Assembly (NCBI RefSeq): GCF_041260155.1
Contig: NC_091940.1
Span: 25,534,370 to 25,598,369, forward strand
Direction: 5' to 3'
Source of the DNA: Ptychodera flava
Lineage: Eukaryota; Hemichordata; Enteropneusta; Ptychoderidae
Length of the DNA: 64,000 bases
Part shown: positions 1 to 12,028 of the stretch, in pieces
How positions within the stretch are numbered: the first letter of the stretch is position 1
Layout of the letters: every line of letters begins with the position of its first letter
Notes under the pieces: model-generated
The model's database searches: none
What the model was told of the DNA's origin: nothing
The model's input: the letters and a program-made list of their open reading frames with translations, nothing else
Made by a program: the position numbers and the translations under genes

Positions 1-99
1 CAGATTTTTTTTCTCAGAGCTACTTTCTTTCCATACTGCTATAAATAGTACATGACTTTTTAATTTTGCCACCTTCCCACCCCAATCTGTCGAAAGGCA

Positions 100-690
100 G
101 TTTATTTCATTCCTTTTTTCTGTAATTTTTCTCTACTACCGGTCGCGAGGTCACGTTCGTGGCTGCAACTTTTCGTGTTGAATTTTTGCCGACATTTTTC
201 TCCGACACCGGCCGCGAGGTCGTGGCTTTCAGGCTTTAGACTTTTTTCAGTAATTTTTCTCCACGACCGTGAAGAAATGGCTTTCAAGTTAATGACTGTT
301 TTTTTATTTTCTCTCCACGATCTATCGCCAGGTTGTGGCATTAAAGTGCCATTGATTTTTTACAATTTTTCTCCACAAGACCGGTTGTGAGGTCGTGATT
401 TTCAGATTTAGTCGTTTGTCAGTAATTTTCTCCACGACTGGTCGCCAGGTCAAGGCCTTCAGTTGTTGTTTTTTCTTCTTTTGTTTTTTCATGACCGTTG
501 GCCAGTTCATGAATGTAAAGTGTTGAATTTTTTCTGACTTTTTGTCCACGACTGGTGGTGAAGTCGGGGTAGACTTTCACGCTTGTGATTTTTTCGGTTA
601 CTCTCCACGACCTGTCGCCCGGACGTTGCTGTAAAGTGTTGAATTTTTCCCAAAAGTTTTCCTAATAACTGGTCGTGGCTTTCAGATTTT
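100..690. repeat. Degenerate tandem repeat with a palindromic core
   Basis: A unit of roughly 50-65 bp recurs about ten times, each built on TTTTTCTCCACGACCGGTCG followed by a G-rich half that mirrors it (for example GCGAGGTCGTGG) and then TTTCAG plus a T-rich spacer. Each unit can fold on itself because CACGACC and GGTCGTG are complementary. Units are diverged, so the array is old. Open frames across it are artefacts of the repetition. Confidence 0.65.
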
Positions 691-3600
691 GACAATACTC
701 AATTATTTTTTCCAATACTGCACCAAGTAGACAGCAGAAAACGGCTACTCGGATTCGCGATCTCTTCTTACCTCCGTGGCGGTTTCTAATTACCGGTAAC
801 TTACGTTTGAAGTAACCAGACTGTTCAATGTGAGTTGTGAGAACGGGAAAATTTTATAACTGTACTTTGAAAGGATAAATTGAAATTTCATTTAGTGCCC
901 CCTTGAACAAGAAAGTGTGTTTGAAGTTTAATTTAGTGCCCCGGAGAACATGAAAGTGTGTATATATAACTATTGTTTGTTAGATGAGGGACACTCCATT
1001 AGAGTCGGACAGATGAGTCGTTTCCGGTCGTCCGCTTTGTGTCTCCTCCCTCTCCAATGGAGAACGGTGCTTTGAATTATCTCGTCATTCGTTCATTCTT
1101 TTTCTATATGTAACTGAAAAAAAACTTATACTTTGAATCGGCAATTTTCGATAACCATTCTTTGTCATAAAAAGAGTTAACCGTATTTTAAAACCAGCGT
1201 TGTAATGGCTAAATAGGCGGAGCAATGTCGTCATACAGTTTTCTTCGGGCGTTTGAAATCCAACATCGTTTTTTTTTTCAAGTGATAGCAGCTAGCTTGC
1301 AATGCTGATCAAAATCTTTTGCCCAAATAGGCAATCATTTTGGCAAGTTGAGTTCGTTTGTCACCAGGCGATATTGAAGATGTGTTCAACCACGGTGGGG
1401 GACCGTGGTTCAGCTCCAAACATGGCCTCCCGTAACGTTGTTACTTATAATGGAGCTACCAAAAGAGCCATGCTTGTACAGCTTCCTTCGGTAACTGGTT
1501 GAGCCATGTGCCCTCTTTTTACTTCTGAATTTATCGATGTGTCTGTGTATTCGTCGGAAACACCAAGTTCGAAATCCTATCTAGAGTTCGGCAACGCTGA
1601 ATTCCGGTTCAAAGTTATAAGGTTGGAGGCAAAGTGTATCCATGGGCAGCAGCTCATACAAACGTACGGTAGATCAGACCCCCTAGCGATACCCCTAACT
1701 TCCTCAACCAAACACGAAAACTTTACGTCATCAAATGTCAAGCCTCTCTGAGGAATTCCGATAGGTGGCGTTTCCATATCGCTAAAATGGCGTCATACAC
1801 ATCAGTTCATAAAACATCTATTTTTAGGAGAATGAACAGCACATTTTTCATCTTTTCATCATAAATGTTACAAAAATAATCCTCTTCAACTTTTAAAGGC
1901 AGGTTGATGTTTGGGTGGACTATCCCTTTAAGTTTGGGCAAACATTTATTATTTCTCTTGCTCAAAATTTCATATGCAGTCCAAGTGGACAGTTTCTTAT
2001 ACTTGTAGAAACACCCCTCAATGAGTACATTCTGACGAACTTGTTTTAGTTTGGAAGTAAAATCACAAAAATTATGCTAAAAGATACAGCTATTGGGCCT
2101 TTAACAGACAGTTGTGCTGAAGAATTCATTGCATCTTGAAGTAGGACTTAATTTGCCTAAAATGCATAGCACTTACCAAATTTTGTATATTTTTCAAATA
2201 CCCAAAGTTTGATGACAGTATTGTTTTATTTTCATATGAATGGTACATTCATTTCATAATGCATTGTTTGTAGTGAGGCCTTATAATACACAGTCACTCT
2301 CTTTAGCAAAAATTATTCATAATAATTAGGATGCTTTGCTAGAAATGGACAATTGATATTCTATATCATAAAATATTGATGCAATCAAAGTATAGACTTC
2401 AGATCTGTAATACCAATAAATTAATACTTTTTCTAAATACCATATTCCCAAATGTGAACAACTTCACACAGGCCACCCAACTCAGATGTCCAGTAACCAT
2501 AGAGTTTGGAGTGGTTTGTTCTCAGGTGAAAATTCTCCTTTGTCAACTGCATGAACTTGGTCACTTTGGATGGATGGATGGAATAAGTTCGAAGTTCATA
2601 GACTTTGTCCACTTGACCATTCTGATTGGTGGTTGAGAAATTCTTGGCAGTCTGAATGCTTGGCAGTGTGTATCTACCGGGAGAAAACTGTTAAAAATTT
2701 GTCTAATGTTAACACATGGTAAATAGCCTTTTTATTGGCCACCAAATATCAAACTGAATACTACTCACACAATAAAAAACGTACAATGGACGAGAATCTC
2801 CCAATGATTGTATATTTCCCATTCTTTTCAACCCCAGAAAAATTCTGCTAGGCGCTTGCTCAAAGATCACCTTGATTTCAAAATCTCAGTAAAGGTTGGG
2901 ATGGATGCTTGCGAGGGCTTGGATAAATATATGTAAACCAGATGACTCACTAGTGGATCACACACGGATGATAGTCATTTAACTGCTGCAAGTCCTTATA
3001 TTGTATATTGCTTATTTAATATTTGATCGTAATGATTCAGGTGCAAAGCATTGGCACTTGCAATTAAGTTCAACAGTTTCAGAAAAAAGTAATTCTTCAT
3101 TGTACTTTTGTACTTTCTTGAGTTTATCATTATTTTTCCCCTTTGAATAGAGCCTAGTAATGTGATGTAACTATCCTGACTTACAGATGACACAACGATC
3201 TATTTGTTAAACTGGTTAAGTTTTAGTGGTCATGCATTTCTACCAATCTGAAAGTATAAGTATAGACACAAATTGTTTGCCATGTTGTCATTAACCCTTT
3301 CAGGATATACATCCATTTGAACTGATTCCTCAAAACTAGGCCATACGGAATGAAAGATGTAATGTTTACAAATTCCCTGTAGCTGGCAGCTCCAGAGCCC
3401 ATGGAAGCCATACCAATCAGACAGGATTGTGTGAATCACAACACAAACTTTTGTCTCCCTTTCCAAATGTATTTTCAAGATTCTACTTTTTATGACAATT
3501 GTTTTGTTTTTTGGGGGTTTTTTTCACATTTAGCTTGCAACAGATTTTGTCGAAAATCCTCCAGACCCCTCCGCCCCACCCCCCCTCGATATCAAACGGT

Positions 3601-3743
3601 AAACCCCTTACAGGACTATGACTTCATCAACTTCAAGTTCCTACGGTTCAGCGAAACGCGGACTGTGACAGTGTAGGTGATTCACACCTCTTGACAATGG
3701 TTTATGGTACCTGCTTCACTATTGATGCCTTGCCAGCCACATA

Positions 3744-3919
3744 CACAGGCGTACGGAATGTTTCCTAGATCGTCGTCGGATGGGAAGTGACTGACACTGT
3801 ACTGTGAGGCCGAAGGCCGAAAATTCTTATACAGTACGAGGTTCGGCCTTCGGCCTCACAGTACAGTGTCAGTCACTTCCCATCCGACGACGATCTAGGA
3901 AACATTCCGTACGCCTGTG
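3744..3919. repeat. Near-perfect hairpin, 78 bp arms
   Basis: Left arm 3744-3821 and right arm 3842-3919 are reverse complements along their whole length by eye, around a 20 bp loop. A short direct repeat, CCACATACACAG, lies at 3737-3748 and again at 3921-3932, as expected of a target-site duplication partly overlapping the left arm. This could be a fold-back element or a hairpin-forming MITE. No protein is encoded. Confidence 0.8.
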
Positions 3920-6900
3920 GCCACATACACAGAGTCCCCGTATTAAATGTAGGTCGTACACAATGTATCATGCAATGGCGGCATGGCATCAACTTATCCT
4001 GAGTCCTGTAGTGTAATATCGTTGCCCTGAAAAAAAGTTTACTCGGATTGAAACAATCTTTGCATTTCGCTTTCTAAAACTGAGAAATTACCAAATTAGA
4101 ACTTACCAAAGGTTGGAGTTTGGCAAGCCTTTTGAGATGCTGTAAAGGAAACATGGTGTGTTATTTTTGTCAGTGACCGATGACCTGTACTGGTTACAAA
4201 GTGGACAGCTGCGCGTATGATTGACAGCGAAGCGCCTCGCTCAGCTGAGGAGTTTGCACGCTTAACCTTTGAACTCTCCCATTGGACCCCCTAGTATTAT
4301 AATTGTAAAAGTAAGGTTTCTCTTCACATGATTGATGAGAGGTGATGAGCGCAACTGAGAATTTGTTTGTCATCAATATAACATGGAATGGTGTTTGTGC
4401 AGAAACATTGCATTTATATGTTGAGGTAACAAAGAATTTAATGGAACGATGGAAATACAAAATGCTTTGTATAGATTTTTGTCTCATATCATTGACTGCC
4501 CCTGGCTGCAACTTCAATTGATGACTTTGTTTTTATTTTTGTTTTATATGTCAACTAGTTTCTTAATCTACTCCCCAAAGCGCGTTGAGATACACAGTAT
4601 TGAACAGCCTGTAAACTCCCCCTGTAAATGTATAGGTTGCATTAATTGTTATTGTTGACAATTAGTGAATGAGGCTGGACTTAACTTCAAACATGAACAA
4701 TAAAGGTGTGCTATACATGTAAATGCATACAAGCTGTGTTGAACTTGTTGAAAAGCTGAATAATGGGTGTTTCGATATGCCTAGGGGAGTAAAACAAGAA
4801 CTTACAGTTGACACACACAAGAATTGTGCATTATTTATCACCAAAAGTTACAGCAGCTACAGCTACATGCATTACAACTTTTGCATACTAGATTGGTGGT
4901 GACTGGAAATAGAGCTCTGGCATGTGTAAAATATCTTGTATCTAAACTTGAGTAATTTCAATTACAATTCAATTATGTGGATCTTGATAACAATACAATC
5001 CACATCTACACTCAATTGCATGTGTATCATATGAGATATTCCATCTCACGTCATTGGGATTCTATCATTCCTAACTTTGATATCCATCAACATGCAGCAG
5101 TTGTGACTTCGGACACCGTAACATATATTGCAGATTCAGCATGAAAGCAGACTTTATTCCAAGGATTGTGTTGCAATATAATGACAAGTTGCAGATATTT
5201 TTAGATCTTTTCAAAAAATTAAATCGAGTTACTTGTAATGGCTGCATTATTACACTGTCCGTTTGTGTTTCTACATATGACAATCATTTTGAATAGTTTC
5301 AGTTCTTGTCATTCTGTTGGTTGTATCATTGTCGAGCTGGCGCTGAACAAAGATTGTTTTAGAGGGGATATGCGAGAGTGGTTGGAGCATATGCATGATT
5401 TCTAAGTGATGTAATTACCAATTGTAGGTATTCTGATATAGAATGAGGCTTAGTTGGATTTTCACTCTTCCAAATTTTTGTCGAGGAAGGGGGAGGGGGA
5501 GGGGGTTGAGGCAGTAATGCAATAAGTTGTTTACTGAGCGCATTCTTTAATTATCCTCTGCCCCAATAGGATGATTTTCCTAATCAGAGAGGTGTCTGTA
5601 AAGACAGATACCCGGTAAATGTATGTGTGTGTGTGTGTGCACATGTACATATACATGTATGTGTATATGTTTGTTTGAGCACACTGTATAATGTAAATAC
5701 AAAAACCAAAACGTCAGACAAATAATCTAACTGCTCTGGTCCCGAACAATATCTGGCATTTGCACCAAATTAACTTCAGCTTGCACTCATAGTAAGTCAT
5801 TCACTTTTTTGGGCTCTATCGGTATCACCTCTGATCTACTAAATATTAGTAAGGCTTTGTCCCATTCTCAAGCGATGTGGAACGTTAACATGACATGTGT
5901 CACGTAATCATGCCTCACTGGATGTCAAAGGTCACAAAGACAGTTCTGTACCAGGTATATCAGTTTTTGGAATTTGAAACCCTGTGAGTACAATGCATTG
6001 TTTGCACTGTACTTTTCGTGTCACTTTGTGCCATCTGGCCACACGTACAAAGAGTACTGATAATTTGTGTCAAATTATGACACTTTGACGTTCTACTCCT
6101 GTTTCCTGTAAATAACTGAGATCACACCAACTCATATGTATTCTGTTGTGATCAATTTTTATTTATTTCTCACATTTCTAAGCAAAACATAGACAATGTA
6201 GTGACAGCAGAACTGGCCTATACCAACACCTTAACTAAATGTGTTTCTCTCATACAGCGATGGACAATAACATTGTGTGCTACTCTCTATGGTGAATTTT
6301 CAGTAAAAGCTACTCAAAATAAATAACTCGCACAACAATCATACAATAAACATTATCTGTACACTACATTTTCATCTAAGCGAATCAATAATTCTGGATT
6401 ATGGTATGTTCAATTTAATCCTACACTGGATTAGATTAGCCCAAAAGTTTTTATTTCTATTAAATTCAAAATTGATCCTGCACCTTAAATGAGGAAATTT
6501 TTATCAATCTCATTATGTTGTTTTCTATTTCATAGTCATTTTAACAATACCTGTGAAGTTTAGTGTTTTATTAAAATTTACATAAAGACCAGTTCAAAAT
6601 TAAATATGTTGAAATATCTATATGAAGACAATACCTGTTGTAAATTACAAAATGGGGTCAAGCAGAGTACTAGCTCAAAGGATAGCTTTCTTAACTGGAA
6701 AATATTTTTACCAAATATTTTTCCCTCGTACTCTAATAATAGATTTGTTTTTTTTTGTAATGGTACTTAATGAAAGCGGTAAAGAATACAAGCAATATCA
6801 CTCGAAAAGTCACACATGGACTCGTTCATCAGCATTGTAACGGTTTGAAAATCTTGAATGCTTGCTTGGTAACAATTGTCATATTCCTTCTCTGAAGTGT

Positions 6901-7788
6901 GCATAAATTAAATATGTCTGTGATGCTTTTTTTTCTGTCTGGGGCTTTTATTTTTACGATAGAGGATTAAAAACACAACATAATCTGCAGTTGACACTGA
7001 AGTTTCAATGGGCAAATATAAAAAGCGTGTGTTACCTATTACCTAGTTTCATAATAAATACACATCGTTTGTATAAAAATTAAAGACTTGCGCCTTGTTT
7101 TCCATAATCTACCTGATCTAAGATAGATAAGATTTGATTGAATTGGGATGTACGGTGCAAATGCAGTGACATGAATTAAACAACTCTTTGAAAAGAGATG
7201 TCATAATTGGGTAGAGCAAAATTTTTTTTGTTCAGAAAATGGTAGCATTAAAAAAATCACTGTTGAAAAGATGCCTTTGAAAATCTTCAAGGTACTCGTA
7301 AATTTTTGTAAAGTGTATCCAGATGACATTGTAAAAAAAGCTCTACCCATTCTTGGGAGACTTGATTTTGAGATCACATATAACAGTGCTTTTGCTTCAA
7401 TATGGGAACACAAGTGATAGGTTTTTCTACCTCTATAACAATTTTGTCTTCAATACAAAACAATGTGATTGCTGTTAAGTGAGGGAGGTCTGGACAGAAA
7501 ACCCCTGAAGCATTTTACTACTTCCTACTTGAAAAAAAGAAATCACTGGAGTTCTTACACTTTAATTATTCGTTACATTATTTTATATGACCAGCTCCCA
7601 AATCCAAATAATAGTCAGACTATCATGTTGATGACATGGGGAGTAAAATTCAAAGAAAATGATACTAGACAAATTCGCTCCATTTTTTTTACATCTCACA
7701 GACGATGACTTGGAATCATAAGCTCATGTTCTTTGCATTGTAGACTGCAATGATGATAAAAGTAGCCGCTGATATACGTGGATTGTGA

Positions 7789-10700
7789 CTACTTGGTTGC
7801 CCACTTCATGTCATCAGATCTTGGTTTGGAACCAGTAGCTTTCTCAATAAGCCACTCAGCACCCCTCCAGAAATTGATGCTTTCGAGGGGGTAGTTAAGC
7901 CAGCCGGTGGTTATGCAGTAGTAACTCTCGTGCGGGGAGACGTGATGGATACGGTGATGCTGTCGCGGAAGAATGATGTGCCAGTCCTGGAGGAAGGTCA
8001 CCCACTTTGGCAGTCCGAAGTAGGTGTGCGACCACTTGTGGAACTGATTCGTCAGGGTGACAAAGATCACCAGGGCCACCAGGAAACAGTCAAAACTATA
8101 GTTCTCCTGCAACTGTTCTGGGCTTTGTGTCATGTATTTGTATGTCAGCCACACTAATCCAGGTAGAGTCGCTGCACAGTTGTCGCCGTTGACTTCAATA
8201 AAATCGTGTCTGGTGATGGATGTTGGATCAATGTGATGTTCACGGAATGGACGAATAAAACCCTGTGGAGAAAAGAAAGGCTTCAGTAAGTTGATCGATC
8301 ATGATCAGAAATGAGGTTACAAGACTGTCCCTGAGTTAAACAAAAACAGTCAAAGCTTTACAATTAACATGTGTTTGAAGCAACTCATTCTGATAACTCT
8401 ATCCACATTATCATTGGTATTTCTCACAATGCATTAAAAAGATCTGGAAAGAAGCCTTCTTTCAAAGGGTTTGAAATCAAGTGTTATCCGAAGTGGATAC
8501 ATTTGCTCCTTTCAATCACAGCTTATGCAACAAAGATGAGTTAATAATTCAACCACCGTCCCTCCATTTTGTGGAGGGACCGTGATTCAACATAGGTTAA
8601 CTCATCATTAAAACTGACAAACATGTTTCTATTAACATGGTATTGCATTGGTCGAAGGGCTGAGAATAGAATTTCAAAACAAAGAACTTGTACTTCAGAA
8701 GCTGAATAACAATGGAGGTTATACACAAAAAAATCAGACTTAACATTCATTTCAGCTTTTCTTAATACCTATAATTACAGAATTACAAACAACAGTTTTC
8801 AATTTTGCTGCACAAGAAAGTGAGATGTTAAGTACGATCAATGTAATTGATACTCACTGCACCAACGACAGGCATGTCCACAGAGCCCCACGTATCTGCT
8901 CCCCAGTGAACTAAACCTGAAGCAAGGTCTGCTGCCAAGATGCCAAGAACTGCAAAGACAAGGCAGAAAGATACAAGTAACCAAATGTGCAAATAAAAAC
9001 ACTGAACTTAATAGAGTCTGAGATGTCTTAAACTACCATTTTTTTATTACATGTGAGTCAGTAGATGACTGCCATAAATTTTCAGAGCCATGAGGTGATT
9101 GGGCATATCACACAATCAAAGAGAGACAAAAGAAAATCAGTGAGATCAAAGTACATCAATCAAATAAGCAATATTAATACATGTACTTTGGCTGCCTCTT
9201 TACATGCATTTTTAGCCTTTGATTATGACGTTTCTTTTCAAGCCACACTATTTTTCAGTATTGCTACAAGCTCCTGAACCAGGAATATTATAACAAAGTT
9301 AAATACAAAAAATAAATTTAGACAAGTATAAATAAAAATTTAATAAAATGTTGATTATAATATATATCTACACCAACTATAAAAGCTAGTCATGAGTCTG
9401 GACTGAGCATTTTTTTTTAATTTTGCATTCAAAAAATTATTTGTTAAATAAATTGAACTGATGAACATGCTGACAGAGTAATCAACAGGGTTTGACATTC
9501 ACTTCTTCTACAGTCAGACATTTAAAGAAAGAGGTGGCCATGTAGCATCTGAAATATATGCTTATCACCTAATGGCCGCTCAAAACAACGGCAAATGTCA
9601 GTCAATAGGTAAGCATGATATCATACATGATTAAAACCAAGTCAGCATTTGTTGACATGGAAAACCACAACAAACACAGCTTTTAATTTGACCCTTCATA
9701 TTCTTGATGTTCTAATTTTAACGATCTTCACAACTAGGAAATTGGAATATACACTAAATTCACCTTGGCATTCAAGGACTTTCAGGGACCCTTTAAGGAA
9801 CTATCAAGGATTTTCTGAGGTTAAAAATGCCATTTTCAAGATATGATTTTTTCATTATATCATTTTTATGTATTATTTTACATAATACTTTCACAATATC
9901 ACAACTGATCATCTAAATTATGGCTGGATTATCAGTTTTCCAAGACTTTCCAGGACTCAACTTCATTTTCAAGGACCTTTCAAGGACTGTCCAGGAGGCA
10001 TTAAATGTTACGACTTTCCACGAGGATGCATACCTACTAAGGTTTCTACAGTTCATGAAACCTTTGCATGCATGGCAACAACATGAATATAGACAGTGAT
10101 AGGATACGACTCCTAGAAATGTTAGCCCAAACAGTTGGCATTTCAATCTGCAGAAGAATATTACCAAAATTTATCAAATGACAAAAAATCTTCCTTGGCA
10201 TATCTTTGGATTAATCTGTTGTGCTGTTCTCGGAGAAAAATACAGTATGAAGAAAGATGCGCTGTTGAAGAATCACTTATCAATGATCCTTTGCTGTCTC
10301 TGTGATACTTACTTGTTGCGGGTAAAATAGCGCCTATATTGTCCAACCTGAAGTGGACTCCCATTTGGAAAAACACATAACAAAGAAGGACTATGTAGAC
10401 AGCTACACAAATCACTTCCTGTGTTCGTTTTCCTGAAAAAAACAAAACACCAGTGTGATATGAAATTTCCGACATTAAACTGTTAATCATTTATGTAACA
10501 CATGTAGGCTAGCTCATCGCATGCCATATCAGAAATGTTTTGGGAAATATTTACCAAACAGTATCTGTAATAATTTCTCTTCCTCAATCTGAGCACAGAA
10601 TGACAGTGATCTGAATTTGTACTTGCACTATCATTTACCCAATATCATTATCTCTTATAATTTCAAAAAAATCATGGACTACAGTCACCACTTTCATAAT

Positions 10701-11604
10701 GTTTATGAGTCTGCAACAAACCACGCCCAAACAGTCTCTCTGTTGCATGCCTGACAACAGGCTATGCATGCCGTGTAAACTGATACAAATTGTTAACTAT
10801 TTTTTTTTAAATTTTTAATTGAGTTAAGCTAAAGTATTGCAAGCAAAATACCGGGGAGAAACTGAAAATTTACGTATTGTAAGAATTCTCTTTCTTGACA
10901 GCTGTACAGTTTAACATGGACGTACTGTGGTACGTCCTCGGTCCAGACAATACATGCAATATTACAATCGCAGTGCAAGGTCAAAGTCTACTTGTACTAC
11001 AGTGCCAACCACGATGTGGAGTGACCGTGTAACCAACTCCTAAAATGTGTTCATGCGTCTTTCATTAAAAATCTAGATCTTTATTGGAACTACTTCCTTA
11101 TGCTTATGTTGCACGCTGCATCGGTGATACCGATGGTTTCCATGATACAGGCTATTGCATGCGACCGTGCGATGACAGGCCTATAGGTCGTGAGATACAT
11201 TGTAATTGTTTACGTTGCTACAGACATTGCAGTATACAGAAAACGCTTTCCATAACAGGCATTTGTGAAAAAAGTATGTGCGAGGAAACATGCTAGTTAC
11301 ACAAGTGTAACTCCACCTTGCGCGTTGTTAATATCACGTAACGGGTACGCGGGTTCATGCTAGGTCGCCTGTTACATCACTGTGTCACACTCGCCTTTTG
11401 TCTCCTGTCATCGTACGTACATCGACGTGTTTTTTTCAAAATCTCACCTGTGGAATATAGTCCAGCCAGCTCTTTCGCACCTTCATGACTAGGACCCCAT
11501 CTTGCTTTGTCACGCGACTTTCCATTAACCTGATTTAGGTTAGGATCGTCCTCTCTCATAGCGTCCCCCTTCACACCACTCCTCTTCACGACCGGCTCCG
11601 CCAT
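7789..11604 (-). CDS. PEDS1: Plasmanylethanolamine desaturase 1 (TMEM189/CarF family)
   Basis: This enzyme makes the vinyl-ether bond of plasmalogens in the endoplasmic reticulum membrane. Four exons on the minus strand join in phase: 11448-11604, 10313-10432, 8858-8949 and 7789-8262, giving 280 aa against about 270 in human. The first ATG (11604) follows no upstream in-frame ATG and is followed by a hydrophilic N-terminus. Hydrophobic segments lie near residues 59-78, 90-106 and 182-197. The histidine-rich motifs of the lipid desaturase family are all present: VHWGADTW (residues 106-113), REHHIDP (130-136), HKWSH (198-202) and HHRIHH (225-230) with H234 after it. The C-terminus DDMKWA matches the vertebrate protein. 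No truncation or frameshift is seen. The gene is divergent from MTG2 across a 424 bp gap. Identity is by remembered human sequence and is strong. Confidence 0.95.
8535..8606. repeat. Imperfect 72 bp hairpin in PEDS1 intron 3
   Basis: The sequence runs from GATGAG to its complement CTCATC, with a well-paired centre (CGTCCCTCCA against TGGAGGGACC) around a short T-rich loop. Size and shape resemble a small hairpin MITE or a pre-miRNA. The motif GAGGGACCG also appears near 32988 and 50702, so a repeat family is more likely than a microRNA. Confidence 0.5.
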
Positions 11605-12028
11605 CTTCAATTATCACCTGATTTAAATCGTATGCGCACGCATACCCGAATATATTATTTACATTTATTTATGAAACATGTAAGTTACATAAACTACAAA
11701 ATATGTATTTTAACCTAATAAGTAACGCCATCGCAAAGATTTTCGGAAACACTTATTCAGTACATTTCTTTTCGCACAATACAAAAATTTGCCCTAAAAT
11801 TCTCCCGCCGCAAGGGAAGTTGCTGGTAACCTTTGACCCGTAAATTACAACCACGCGTCTTCTGCTAGATGAGCGTGCAGGGTGAGGTGCCAAATTTTAT
11901 AGAGTATGCAACAAGGTTGACGTCAACGGTCAGAAGTGGCTTTTATTCAGACAAGTAATATTTTTCCTATACATTTTAGTAGTTCACGAACATAAAATAC
12001 AACTCGCTGTCGTTCTTCATTTATTCTG
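11605..12028. promoter_or_regulatory. Shared bidirectional promoter of PEDS1 and MTG2
   Basis: The start codons of the two divergent genes are only 424 bp apart, so both promoters must lie here or overlap first exons. A perfect CRE/ATF palindrome, TGACGTCA, sits at 11918-11925, about 105 bp before the MTG2 ATG. No convincing TATA box is placed for either gene. The CRE call is a sequence match only. Confidence 0.6.

Larger units (their letters stand above)
1..7788. other. Intergenic sequence, no gene recognised
   Basis: I see no exon with a recognisable protein match on either strand. The open frames here are short, AT-rich and without family motifs. The stretch holds the degenerate tandem repeat near the left end, the hairpin at 3744-3919, a GT-rich microsatellite near 5617-5670 and scattered homopolymer runs. 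The part just below 7789 should include the 3' UTR of the minus-strand PEDS1 gene, but I could not fix its polyadenylation site. Confidence 0.6.

Noticed and set aside
1895-1935. TGGACTATCCCTTTAA, like the end of a common MITE
   Set aside because: Only one end is seen; no matching opposite end was found nearby.
9755-10005. Possible inverted-repeat element with CAAGGACTTTC motifs in PEDS1 intron 2
   Set aside because: Several short AAGGAC/GTCCTT motifs are present, but no clear boundaries or flanking duplication could be set.
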